From NCBI RefSeq assembly GCF_009882985.1, contig NZ_WTUZ01000039.1, forward strand, positions 1 through 64,000: a stretch of 64,000 nt of DNA, read 5' to 3'. A program made the position numbers and the translations under genes. Source of the DNA: Paenibacillus silvestris. GTDB lineage: Bacteria > Bacillota > Bacilli > Paenibacillales > NBRC-103111. The notes beneath the pieces are model-generated. The model did not search any database, was not told the origin of the DNA, and saw nothing but the letters and a program-made list of their open reading frames with translations. Positions 1 through 7,054 of the stretch are shown here, piece by piece; the stretch's first letter is position 1, and each line of letters opens with the position of its first letter.

Positions 1-44
1 ACATAGATTATTACAATCACAAACGTATCAAATCAAAACTAAAA

Positions 45-77
45 GGCATGAGCCCGGTACAGTACCGAGCTCATGCC
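45..77. terminator. Strong hairpin, terminator-like
   Basis: GGCATGAGC (45-53) pairs with GCTCATGCC (69-77), with a further inner CGGTAC/GTACCG stem. The minus strand has a T-rich tail after it (revcomp of 25-44), the plus strand does not. It may end a transcript outside the window or be the hairpin of a repeat element like those further right. Confidence 0.5.
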
Positions 78-120
78 CAACAGGTTGCATAAAACATTTG
101 TCTAACTTTAAGGGGTCACT

Positions 121-170
121 TCATTCTCGATGGGCTGCTTTTTGCTGAACTACCGGGCAGGAATGCTCAA
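121..170 (+). repeat. Partial cassette repeat (R1), tail end
   Basis: A GGGCTGC half-stem followed by GAACTACCGGGCAGGAA resembles the hairpin and the GAACGGGCAGATTA tail of the complete copies further right. The palindromic core is not recognisable. It lies about 55 bases before the start of the acetyltransferase gene, the same place the tail takes in other copies. Confidence 0.4.
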
Positions 171-222
171 TTAAAATGTGGAATAAAATGTAATATAAAC
201 TATTCAGGGGGGATGATTCTGT

Positions 223-651
223 TTGATTCGTCAAGCTGAACGATCTGATAAAGAGAAACTATACGAGCTCTATCGTATGCTAGTACCAAATAGTAAGAAA
301 ATGAATGTAATCGAAGAACAAATTGATATAATTAGAAATGACCCTAATAACTTTCTTTTAGTTTTCGATAACAATGGTGAAATATTAGGGACAGTAACGC
401 TAAATATATGTATCCAAGCAATGCATGGGACAAGACCGTATGGAGTTGTCGAAAACATTATTGTACATGAAAATCACCGATGTAAGAACATTGGACAGCA
501 ACTCTTAGAACATGTTGAGGAGTATTGTAGGTCAATAAATTGTCATCGGATTATGCTTCTAAGCAATTCAACCCGTGAAAGAGCTCATAAGTTCTTTGAA
601 CGAGAAGGATATGACGGATCGGTTAGTAAAGGGTTTAAAAAATACTTCTGA
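223..651 (+). CDS. GNAT family N-acetyltransferase
   Basis: This 142-residue protein should transfer an acetyl group from acetyl-CoA to an unknown amine. It has the GNAT fold signature: beta strands at residues 44-62, then an acetyl-CoA pyrophosphate loop around residues 85-96 (HRCKNIGQQLLE, with Asn in place of the usual first Gly) and the C-terminal RAHKFFEREGY motif. The start is TTG at 223, set by the GGGGGG ribosome site at 207-212. The stop codon directly abuts a repeat core at 652. Substrate cannot be told from sequence; the family includes antibiotic- and protein-modifying enzymes. It is the first gene of the cassette-like stretch. Confidence 0.85.
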   Translation: MIRQAERSDKEKLYELYRMLVPNSKKMNVIEEQIDIIRNDPNNFLLVFDNNGEILGTVTLNICIQAMHGTRPYGVVENIIVHENHRCKNIGQQLLEHVEEYCRSINCHRIMLLSNSTRERAHKFFEREGYDGSVSKGFKKYF

Positions 652-745
652 TTAAACTAACGCGAACTATAGTTCAACACACATCATGAGAAGGCTGCCT
701 ACAAAATTGAACGGCAGCCTTCTCATGTAACAGGCAGTTATGTTG
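650..745 (+). repeat. Cassette repeat R1, full copy
   Basis: Core AACTAACGCGAACTATAG then TTCAAC at 655-677, followed by a perfect 15-bp stem (685-699 with 713-727, GGCTGCC/GGCAGCC inside) and the tail AACAGGCAGTTATG. The core starts directly after the acetyltransferase stop codon. The hairpin could also end transcription, but has no T-run. Confidence 0.75.
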
Positions 746-1096
746 AACATGGCGTGAACAAAGCAAGCAATTGTGTTGGCTAATAGGCAATAGCCTTAAC
801 GTGATACTCATTTATAATAAGCCCGGCAGGCTGACAATCAAAATAATGCGGAAAAAACTCCATTCATCAGAACGGGGTTGCGGGTTATCATTTTGCTCGA
901 GTTTGGCCCCAACGTTTACTCTCCGATATGTATCACATGAGACTCCGCCTGTGGCAAGGCACCCGGATCACGCTGAGGCATCCGATGACTTGGCAAGGGA
1001 AGTAAAGATGCGTATAGGGAGAGTTAATAGGTTCGGAAAGGTTGCCGGGTGAATGGGTCTGGCAGCCTAGGCTTAGCACTATCGGGGAACGTCAGC
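746..1096. other. No recognisable gene; GC-richer than its flanks
   Basis: Open frames cross this stretch but their translations look like no protein (771-1052 is rich in Arg, Cys and Ser without order). Base composition is richer in G and C than the genes on either side. A GGTTGCC/GGCAGCC pair can fold near 1038-1070. It could be an old gene remnant or a structured RNA; neither is shown. Confidence 0.4.
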
Positions 1097-1174
1097 TTAG
1101 TTGTGAAAAATCAACCAGGCGATCAAAATCCAGAATGGCACGACCAAAAGCGCTCCGTTAATCATGCCGGTCAT
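1097..1174 (-). CDS. Possible 25-residue single-membrane-segment peptide
   Basis: The minus strand from ATG at 1174 encodes MTGMING then a hydrophobic stretch ending WLIFHN, a single predicted membrane segment. An AGAGGA ribosome site sits 6-7 bases before this ATG. The frame is open further back to an ATG at 1300, also with a GAAGGG ribosome site, giving a 67-residue form with a basic Ser/Arg-rich N-terminus that looks less natural. No homologue is recognised and the gene may be chance. Confidence 0.3.
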   Translation of the reverse strand: MTGMINGALLVVPFWILIAWLIFHN

Positions 1175-1435
1175 GAATTTTCCTCTGCGCTTCGTCGATC
1201 TGTTCTCTATGGCTGCCGTTGCGGCGAAATTCGAAGAACGAGTCCTAATACCTACTTGAAGCAAAGTAGCGTTGATCGGCTTGCGGTGAATTATTCTCAT
1301 AAAGTAACCCTTCTTTCCTGATATTTCATGACTATAGTCGCGCTAATGAATCATTATTCTTTATATCGGTCGGGAATGAATAGGAATGAAGTCCTCTTTA
1401 AACAAATATTACAAAAAATACAGGCGTGTTAATAG

Positions 1436-1474
1436 GTGTCTAGAGACACATATCTGACGTGTGTCCATAGACAC
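1436..1474. repeat. Two 14-bp palindromes 25 bp apart
   Basis: GTGTCTAGAGACAC at 1436-1449 and GTGTCCATAGACAC at 1461-1474 are both perfect in their 5-bp arms. Their centres are 25 bp apart. They look like a pair of protein-binding sites, but no gene begins close downstream. Confidence 0.6.
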
Positions 1475-1481
1475 AAAAGTG

Positions 1482-1551
1482 GCGACATAAGTGATCCTAT
1501 CAAAGCTTGAGAATTCAAGCTTTTTATTTTTATATCCCTATTTTATGTCGC
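1482..1551. repeat. 9-bp inverted repeat enclosing a terminator hairpin
   Basis: GCGACATAA at 1482-1490 is repeated inverted as TTATGTCGC at 1543-1551. Between them sits a stem of AAAGCTTGA/TCAAGCTTT. The arrangement could be an end of a lost mobile element or a small RNA; no coding sequence supports either. Confidence 0.45.
1502..1530 (+). terminator. Rho-independent terminator without an obvious gene
   Basis: Perfect 9-bp stem AAAGCTTGA (1502-1510) and TCAAGCTTT (1515-1523) with a 4-base loop, followed by TTATTTT on the plus strand. No convincing plus-strand gene lies upstream. Confidence 0.65.
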
Positions 1552-1631
1552 GAGAAAAAGCAACATATACCATGAAAAATTGCAAGCAGTTTACAGCTCC
1601 TATGAGCATGGGATTTTCCGTTCAGCTGATT

Positions 1632-1775
1632 GAAAAATAAAGTGTTAGACTCAAGCTCTTGATGTTACGAGATTTATAAATTGAATTATCGTCTGATTAA
1701 TAATATTAAGTATTAGACTTACCCTGAAAATAAAACAGCGGCGGGCTAGGACAAGGAAAATAAAGTCTTAGACTG
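1632..1775 (+). repeat. Three dispersed copies of a 21-bp repeat (R2)
   Basis: Units at 1632-1652, 1701-1721 and 1755-1775 share the pattern AAAATAAAGTnTTAGACT. The same unit occurs in inverse orientation as a strict tandem array at 3851-3934. The intervening DNA has no gene. Confidence 0.6.
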
Positions 1776-1859
1776 CCGCTTTACTACTATTAAACTAACG
1801 TCCCCCGTAAAATGTCGAATAAACAGTACGAATACCATATATTTGGGGGAAATGTAGAA

Positions 1860-2238
1860 ATGGCAACAGAAATGAAAAGCACGCTAGAGTGGGTCTTTGT
1901 TTCAGAATGCCCCATTCCGCAAGATGTTGAAGGTTTGCTCGTTACAGAGGGAAATGGCGATAGCTGCCTATAAAACTTTTCGGGACAGTGCTATATTTAC
2001 AAATAAAAGGTTGATTGTGAGAGATGCCCAAGGCTTCACAGGGAAAAAGGTAGAGATCTACTCTTTGCCGTATTCCTCTATTAATATGTGGTCCACTGAG
2101 AATGCAGGAGGATTTCTTGATACCACGGCAGAGGTAGAGCTGTGGACAAGGGCAGGTCATATCAAAGTGAGGCTGCATAAAGGTGTAGATATCCGTAAGC
2201 TTGACATGTTGATAGCTAATGCCCTTTTGAAAGGGTGA
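1860..2238 (+). pseudogene. Bacterial PH-domain protein, frameshifted
   Basis: The intended gene starts at ATG 1860 behind a GGGGGA ribosome site (1845-1850) and opens MATEMKSTLEWVFVSE. That frame stops early, but from about 1952 a second frame continues with AAYKTFRDSAIFTNKRL and IYSLPYSSINMWSTEN, typical of short bacterial PH-domain proteins (bPH family). Removing one G from GGG at 1949-1951 joins both halves into a protein of about 125 residues. An internal TTG at 1897 could start the downstream frame but lacks a ribosome site. It is either a true +1 frameshift or a read error. The family's role is poorly known; some members bind membranes. Confidence 0.7.
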
Positions 2239-2242
2239 AGAG

Positions 2243-2262
2243 AAGCACCCAATGAGGTGCTT
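2243..2262 (+). terminator. Weak terminator after the PH-domain gene
   Basis: AAGCACC (2243-2249) pairs with GGTGCTT (2256-2262), followed by TATCATAT rather than a clean T-run. It starts 4 bases after the stop codon. Confidence 0.4.
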
Positions 2263-2343
2263 TATCATATATTACTAGTATTTTCTTCCAATACTTAGCA
2301 TGATACAATCTAGTGAACAGTTCTATCAGGAAGGGGCGTATTA

Positions 2344-3717
2344 ATGCAAACACACCAACAACCGGGCAAGGCTGCTCAGCAGACAACGACGACAGGCACC
2401 GCCGAATCGTTGAATATGGTTGAAAATGAAACGACACAAGGCTTGTCCGGTGCAGCTCTTCAGCGTGCAACGAAGCTCCCGCAGGCTATGAGCCCGGCGC
2501 AGATGATGCATCTGCAGCGTACGATTGGCAACCGCTCGGTTGGCGAGCTGTTCAAGCAGCAGTCAGCGGCTAACCCTGCTGCGAGAGCCGTGGAAAAACC
2601 TGCGGAGCTGACAGCAGGGTTAGCCGCTGGTACGATTCAAGCCGCTTCCCCATCCCAAAGCGATATTCAGCGTAAGGTGTATATCAAGCGGGCGCTAATT
2701 GGCGGCTACAGGAACAAGACCAAAACCGGCCGCGGCAACGAAGGCGCAGGCGAGCGGAACGTAGATAATATGATCGCGGACGGGAAATCACGCTATTTCA
2801 ACAGTAAGGATGAAATGTCTCAGTACGCGGCGAAGACGACAGAGAAAATCGGGTATGTCGAGAAGACGAATACGTGGATTCGCATTCCGGATGAGCTGAC
2901 GGTAATCGGGGAAATCCATACGGCAACTACGTTGGAAGATGTTGTGAAAGCTGTGGGGACGGATAAGTTCATGCACGAAGCCTACACCGAACGTCCAGCT
3001 GAAGCTGCCGATAATCCTGAGCTGGAAGCGGCTATAACGAAGCGAGAGGTTGAGCGCAATGCCAAGTTCGGTGGCATCGGCACGGGTCCGGGGGCTAAAT
3101 CGCACTATGCGGAAAGTTTTTATCCGAAAGTCATTCGAGGCTTGCAAGGGATTAATGTGAGTTACGATTATCGGGTCATGGCGTCGGAGGCAGAGAAGAG
3201 ATTATTCGGCATGGCGATTCGATTTGCGGCGGGTGCAGATGAAGAATCCGTACTCTATCAGACCTATGCGGCTCAGGAAGATCTGTGGCAGCGAACCGCT
3301 GCCAGCCTTGAAGGCGATGACCAATCGGCGGAGCCTTTAACGGAGGCCATGAAAGCTGCAAAGAGCAAGGATCTGTTTACTACGTTCGTTCGTGAAGTAA
3401 CGGCTTACGCCACTACGAAGCTTCAAGAGGAGCAGGCACAGGCATCGGCTGCGGATAAGAAGGCTTTTGCCGACAATTGGCATGTGGCCAAGTCGGATTA
3501 TGGTGCAGCGGATACCGAGATTATGAAAGCGGAGAAAGCCCGTGATTTCTCGATGTTCCAGCATATTAAGAAAGCGAAGAGCGAGGGGTATCTGTTGTAC
3601 GGACTTGGCGATTTGCATCTTAAGCGGCTTAAGGAGCTGCTCACTGCCGAGGGCATCAAGTCGGTGAACATGAACAAGTTCATGGATGAACAGAACACGA
3701 CTCATCCGCAAACGTGA
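2344..3717 (+). CDS. Effector-like protein: IGNR motif plus EreA/ChaN-like domain
   Basis: This 457-residue protein has a Gln/Thr/Ala-rich, low-complexity N-terminus and the motif LQRTIGNRSV at residues 57-66. Motifs of the form LQRxxGNRxV are known from proteins associated with extracellular contractile injection systems and related exported toxins. The body has VIGEIH near residues 187-192 and a C-terminal GLGDLHLKRLKELL at 420-433, spaced like the metal-binding ends of the EreA/ChaN/TIKI superfamily. No signal peptide or membrane segment is seen. A ribosome site AGGAAGGGG (2330-2338) supports the ATG. No injection-system gene lies nearby. The effector role is inferred. Confidence 0.5.
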   Translation: MQTHQQPGKAAQQTTTTGTAESLNMVENETTQGLSGAALQRATKLPQAMSPAQMMHLQRTIGNRSVGELFKQQSAANPAARAVEKPAELTAGLAAGTIQAASPSQSDIQRKVYIKRALIGGYRNKTKTGRGNEGAGERNVDNMIADGKSRYFNSKDEMSQYAAKTTEKIGYVEKTNTWIRIPDELTVIGEIHTATTLEDVVKAVGTDKFMHEAYTERPAEAADNPELEAAITKREVERNAKFGGIGTGPGAKSHYAESFYPKVIRGLQGINVSYDYRVMASEAEKRLFGMAIRFAAGADEESVLYQTYAAQEDLWQRTAASLEGDDQSAEPLTEAMKAAKSKDLFTTFVREVTAYATTKLQEEQAQASAADKKAFADNWHVAKSDYGAADTEIMKAEKARDFSMFQHIKKAKSEGYLLYGLGDLHLKRLKELLTAEGIKSVNMNKFMDEQNTTHPQT

Positions 3718-3850
3718 GGTGGTCTTCAAGGCTGCATCGTAATAAAATGGCTCCAATCATGTCGTCTTCCTATTGTTTTCGGCGTAGATTCATCAGATCC
3801 TCATTTTAACACATATTGGAAGTATCCTCCCGTTAGCTTAATGCCATTTC

Positions 3851-3934
3851 CAGTCTAATACTATATTTTCTCAGTCTACAACTTAATTTTCACGATCTAA
3901 TACTCTATTTTGCCGGTCTAATGGTTTATTTTCT
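3851..3934. repeat. Four tandem 21-bp units (R2), opposite orientation
   Basis: Units begin at 3851, 3872, 3893 and 3914, exactly 21 bp apart, each of the form GTCTAATACTnTATTTTC with drift. A degenerate fifth unit may precede (3830-3850). It is the inverse of the units at 1632-1775. Spacing has no unique spacers, so it is not a CRISPR. Confidence 0.7.
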
Positions 3935-3970
3935 TTTAACACTAATCCTCACAGACACAGCCATTTTGAG

Positions 3971-4162
3971 TTGTATTTAGGAGAACGCTATGACTGTCGA
4001 ATGGTTAATGGCGGAAGCACTTCAGGACACTCATCTTATAATTACATGGTATCACCACCGTTATCTGATGATATATCGGGAATTGAATTTGTATTCAAAG
4101 AATATAGCAAACCTTTTAAGACTAATGAGACGGGTACTAATATAGTTTTTAGGGTGGTATGA
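3971..4162 (+). pseudogene. C-terminal remnant of an unknown protein
   Basis: The frame reads LYLGERYDCRMVNGG, then GHSSYNYMVSPPL, and ends KTNETGTNIVFRVV. It looks like the last 60 or so residues of a folded extracellular domain. The frame stays open upstream into the 21-bp repeat region without a convincing start: TTG at 3971 has no ribosome site. It is best read as a 5'-truncated remnant; a short genuine gene is less likely. Family not recognised. Confidence 0.45.
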
Positions 4163-4208
4163 TTTTAGCGAGATCGCATATTCTAGTCAGCATATGAGAT
4201 ATATTACT

Positions 4209-4283
4209 TAAACAAACTACACATTGAGGCTACCGCAGTGAAAACGAGTGGTAGCCTCATTAAGCTATTAGGCAGATTACTTT
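4209..4283 (+). repeat. Cassette repeat R1, hairpin and tail
   Basis: A degenerate core (AAACAAACTACACATT) leads into a 10-bp stem GAGGCTACC (4226-4234)/GGTAGCCTC (4250-4258) and the tail TATTAGGCAGATTAC. It lies about 50 bases before the next gene start, as in other copies. Confidence 0.6.
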
Positions 4284-4331
4284 CATAACGCCCCCGAATA
4301 TGTTTATTGAACGATTCAAGTGTAAAGGGAC

Positions 4332-5270
4332 ATGTTCGAAGCTTGTGGTTGCATTATTACTTCGGAACAAATGAAATTGTGGTTGACCACATTTTTTCCG
4401 AAACTAGAACCTTTCTATATTGATGGCGATAATAATCTTCTGCACCAGTTGGAATCATTGGGCTTTCAAGTCTATTCAAAGGCACAGTTTGTTGAAATAG
4501 CCAATCAGTTTGTTGGTGAATACGGTGCTAATTATCGACACTGGAGTGTTTCAGCAACAGCGTCCATCGTCTACCTTGAAGCGGATACTTTAAAGGACAA
4601 GTGGCTTCAAGCTAAACTCTTTGAACATCAAGTTAGCCTAGGACGCGGGCAGATTTTCACGTTTGATTGGGTGAGGGATATTAGTGATGATTGGCTTAAG
4701 CGCCTAAAAGAAACTCATTTGGCTTGTAACGATCGGATCATCCTTACACAGGGTGCCTGGAAGCTACTGCCCACTGAAGTAAAAGTTAAATGGATTTTAA
4801 AGTGGCTAGAAGAAAGGGTAGAACCAATTGCTGTGCTGGATGTGAATTGTAACAATATTCCCAAGCGTAGTGAACACGTTATAAAGAAGCATGCATCAAC
4901 GTTCCCATTAGCTAGTGGCGCGAATTGTTTTTCCGCAGCTGCAGGGTCATCTCTTGGTTCGAGTGAAGTGATTGAAAATTGGCTCAATATTGAGGAGTTC
5001 TTTGATGCGTTGAAGAACGAAGGTTTGATCAAGAGAGAAGAAATATCTCGGTTAACGGACAGCAGACGTATAAGATCCCATGATGTTCTTGTTTGGGAAA
5101 ATGCAGAGGGGAGCGTTATTCACGCTGCATATTCTGTTACGGATCAAATCTTGTTTAACAAAATGGGACAGTTTTGGTTTCAGCCCTGGCAATATGTCAA
5201 CATTGATCACGTTCTTGACTACGCAGAATGCCTTACTAATGGTGGACAAATTCATATATACCGTTCTTAA
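4332..5270 (+). CDS. Orphan protein with a NlpC/P60-like C-terminal half
   Basis: This 312-residue cytosolic-looking protein has no signal peptide. The first 180 residues match nothing recognised. The C-terminal half has GANCFSAAAG with Cys199, HDVLVWENAEG at 250-260 and VIHAAY with His264, then FNKMGQFWFQPW. The spacing of the Cys, of the xDVLVW strand and of the His resembles NlpC/P60-type papain-fold hydrolases, so an amidase or peptidase role is inferred. ATG 4332 is the first start after an in-frame stop at 4323, though its AAAGGGA site is unusually close. A repeat core begins 1-2 bases after the stop. It sits alone as one cassette. Confidence 0.6.
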   Translation: MFEACGCIITSEQMKLWLTTFFPKLEPFYIDGDNNLLHQLESLGFQVYSKAQFVEIANQFVGEYGANYRHWSVSATASIVYLEADTLKDKWLQAKLFEHQVSLGRGQIFTFDWVRDISDDWLKRLKETHLACNDRIILTQGAWKLLPTEVKVKWILKWLEERVEPIAVLDVNCNNIPKRSEHVIKKHASTFPLASGANCFSAAAGSSLGSSEVIENWLNIEEFFDALKNEGLIKREEISRLTDSRRIRSHDVLVWENAEGSVIHAAYSVTDQILFNKMGQFWFQPWQYVNIDHVLDYAECLTNGGQIHIYRS

Positions 5271-5360
5271 GATTAAACTAACAGATAACTATAGTTGAAT
5301 GACGAAGCTGTCGAAACGATCGGCAGCTTTATTACGTTAACGTGCAGGATTGTGCAACAA
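5271..5360 (+). repeat. Cassette repeat R1, full copy
   Basis: Core AACTAACAGATAACTATAG (from 5276), stem AAGCTGTCG (5305-5313)/CGGCAGCTT (5321-5329) with one G-T pair, then the tail TTAACGTGCAGGATTGTGC. It follows the previous stop codon directly. Confidence 0.7.
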
Positions 5361-5411
5361 TTGTCTCTCATTTTCGTCAATACATTTACTTGGAAATAAT
5401 TGGGGGGTTAA

Positions 5412-5935
5412 ATGAAACAACTATGCTCATTGTTATTTGTATTACTATTTATAATTACTGCTTGTAGTACGGAAACAGATTTGGCGGCAAGCTCTAATAT
5501 CGAGAATCAGAAAAAGGAAGCTATTGAGCAACAGAACAAAATGCCAAAAGTAATGCCCACCGATTTCGATTTCGCTGTTATACCTATCAAGATACGGTTA
5601 CAAAAGATTTGATAATGAACGGGGAGATAACGGCAAAAATCACTTTTACCATAGAAGAGATGCACAGCATTTATGAGAATATGAGAGAGATAACTATCAT
5701 GGGAACGAAAGAGTTGGTACCAACTAACAAGAATTCTTCTAGCATCCCCTATAATGAAGACAGTTGGAAAATTAGTGTAGATGGAGAAACGAAAACATTT
5801 ACTTGGTCAGATAAAAATTGTGACGTAACGAGCGATGCAAAGCAACTACTAGGATTACGAACATTCATCCAACATATAGTTGAGGGTAAGGATTCTTATA
5901 AAAAATTACCCAAAGCTGAGGGTGGTTATGAATAA
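5412..5935 (+). pseudogene. Lipoprotein gene, frameshifted
   Basis: The gene starts at ATG 5412 behind GGGGGG (5402-5407) and encodes a lipoprotein signal peptide with lipobox ITAC at residues 15-18. The first frame ends at 5612 after PTDFDFA. A second frame then reads YQDTVTKDLIMNGEITAKI, continues through TFTIEEMHSIYENMREI and runs to 5935. A one-base loss near 5575-5582 joins them into one exported lipoprotein of about 174 residues. Function is unknown; the pattern resembles small secreted Bacillales lipoproteins. It is a single cassette between two repeat copies. Confidence 0.65.
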
Positions 5936-5960
5936 AAAAATAGAAATCCATTTGGAAAAT

Positions 5961-5990
5961 ACTATTCTAACGGAGAACGATAGTTCCAGT
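5961..5990 (+). repeat. Cassette repeat R1, core only
   Basis: CTAACGGAGAACGATAGTTC matches the core consensus, but no hairpin or tail follows. It sits 26 bases after the lipoprotein stop codon. Confidence 0.6.
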
Positions 5991-6060
5991 ATGTGGTGTT
6001 ATTCTGCTGGTCGGAAGACAGGAGAGGAATGTTTATCTGCTCACTTTTGGAGGTGATTAC

Positions 6061-6270
6061 ATGTCCAAAAAACTCTTTAAATTAATTGCAAATATCATTA
6101 CACTCTGCTCAATTGGATATGTAATATATATAGGCTACTTTGTTTTTTTTGATAAATCAGTTACACCTGAAGATATCACTAAAATATATCCAAAAATGGG
6201 ATATGCTTATGTATCACTAGCTATTATTTTAATTACAAGAGCTCTTCTTAGGAAGTACAGAATTCTATAA
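6061..6270 (+). CDS. Small two-segment membrane protein
   Basis: A 69-residue protein with a basic N-terminus (MSKKLFK) and two predicted membrane segments, about residues 8-30 and 47-62, joined by a short DKSVTPEDITKIYPK loop. A strong GGAGGTG ribosome site at 6049-6055 supports ATG 6061. It lies between two R1 repeat cores and is followed by a terminator. No family recognised and no partner is apparent. The good ribosome site and terminator argue that it is expressed. Confidence 0.65.
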   Translation: MSKKLFKLIANIITLCSIGYVIYIGYFVFFDKSVTPEDITKIYPKMGYAYVSLAIILITRALLRKYRIL

Positions 6271-6279
6271 TTTTTATAA

Positions 6280-6303
6280 AAGCTATCGGATAACGATAGC
6301 GGA
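6280..6303 (+). repeat. Cassette repeat R1, core
   Basis: GCTATCG (6282-6288) and CGATAGC (6294-6300) form a perfect 7-bp palindrome around GATAA. This is the R1 core with compensated bases, so both arms changed together. It starts 10 bases after the stop codon. Confidence 0.6.
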
Positions 6304-6306
6304 ATC

Positions 6307-6334
6307 AAGGTTGCTAACTGCAACCATTTTTTAG
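6307..6334 (+). terminator. Rho-independent terminator
   Basis: GGTTGC (6309-6314) pairs with GCAACC (6320-6325) over a 5-base loop and is followed by ATTTTTT. It takes the place of the GGCTGCC hairpin of other R1 copies and ends the small membrane protein gene. Confidence 0.75.
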
Positions 6335-6386
6335 TTCAGTCCACCGGGAGAAAATGTATTTTCCAAGTGAAAAGGAGGAATCATTC

Positions 6387-6842
6387 ATGACAAAGTTGAT
6401 TCGTGCAGTATTATTACTGTTAATCAGTGTCCAAATTTTAATGGCTTGTTCAAAAGATACCACTACGACCACAAAAACTATTAATTATGTGAATGAGAAG
6501 TATAACTTCGGCCTTACGTTACCATCCAAATGGAAAGACAATTATGATGTTGTTGAACTCAAACATGAAGATATTATGGCGTTCAGATTCCTTACAAAGG
6601 TTGGAAAGGGCGAATTATTTAGAGTTGAGGTTTGGCCAAAAGATCAATGGGAAACCAATGGGATCGAACTAGCTAAAATTATTCGCATTTCTAAAATTGG
6701 TGAGCTAGGTGATACTGTTTATGCATTTGACACCCCAACGGATGTGCAATACGATCCCAATAATCAAAATGATAAAGAACAATACACATTGTTGGTAAGA
6801 GATGTCGAGCAGATAAAAGTTAGTTTTGAGGTTAAGAAATAA
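6387..6842 (+). CDS. Putative lipoprotein, PsbP/DUF-like
   Basis: From ATG 6387, set by AAGGAGG at 6372-6378, the protein has a signal peptide ending in lipobox LMAC, a Thr-rich linker and a domain of about 125 residues beginning NYVNEKYNFGLTLPSKW. That opening and the later VRDVEQIKVSFEV resemble PsbP/DUF1795-like stress-lipoprotein domains, which is a weak likeness. An earlier in-frame ATG at 6354 lacks a ribosome site and would spoil the signal peptide. It is likely anchored on the outer face of the membrane. It forms one cassette. Confidence 0.65.
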   Translation: MTKLIRAVLLLLISVQILMACSKDTTTTTKTINYVNEKYNFGLTLPSKWKDNYDVVELKHEDIMAFRFLTKVGKGELFRVEVWPKDQWETNGIELAKIIRISKIGELGDTVYAFDTPTDVQYDPNNQNDKEQYTLLVRDVEQIKVSFEVKK

Positions 6843-6902
6843 TCCTTGGAACTTCTTCTATTAGGGTGTATTTATATGTAGCTGATACGGAGGTTTATCG
6901 GT

Positions 6903-6990
6903 AGCCTAATTACGGAGAACTATAGCTCAATCACAATGATGGCAGCCGGCACTGATCGGCTGCCTTTGAATATTGAACGGGCAGATTATT
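6903..6990 (+). repeat. Cassette repeat R1, full copy
   Basis: Core CTAATTACGGAGAACTATAG, perfect 8-bp stem GGCAGCCG (6941-6948)/CGGCTGCC (6957-6964), then TTTGAA and the tail GAACGGGCAGATTA (6975-6988). The next gene begins 65 bases further on. Confidence 0.75.
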
Positions 6991-7054
6991 GTAGTGGGAT
7001 AAACCAAAAAATGGTAATCTGTATTTAGACAATAAATCATGAGGAGTTAATATA

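Noticed and set aside
771-1321. Two plus-strand frames of about 90 codons
   Set aside because: No ribosome site, composition unlike protein, no domain pattern; they cross a GC-richer non-coding stretch.
3851-3934. CRISPR array
   Set aside because: Units follow each other without unique spacers and no cas gene is near.
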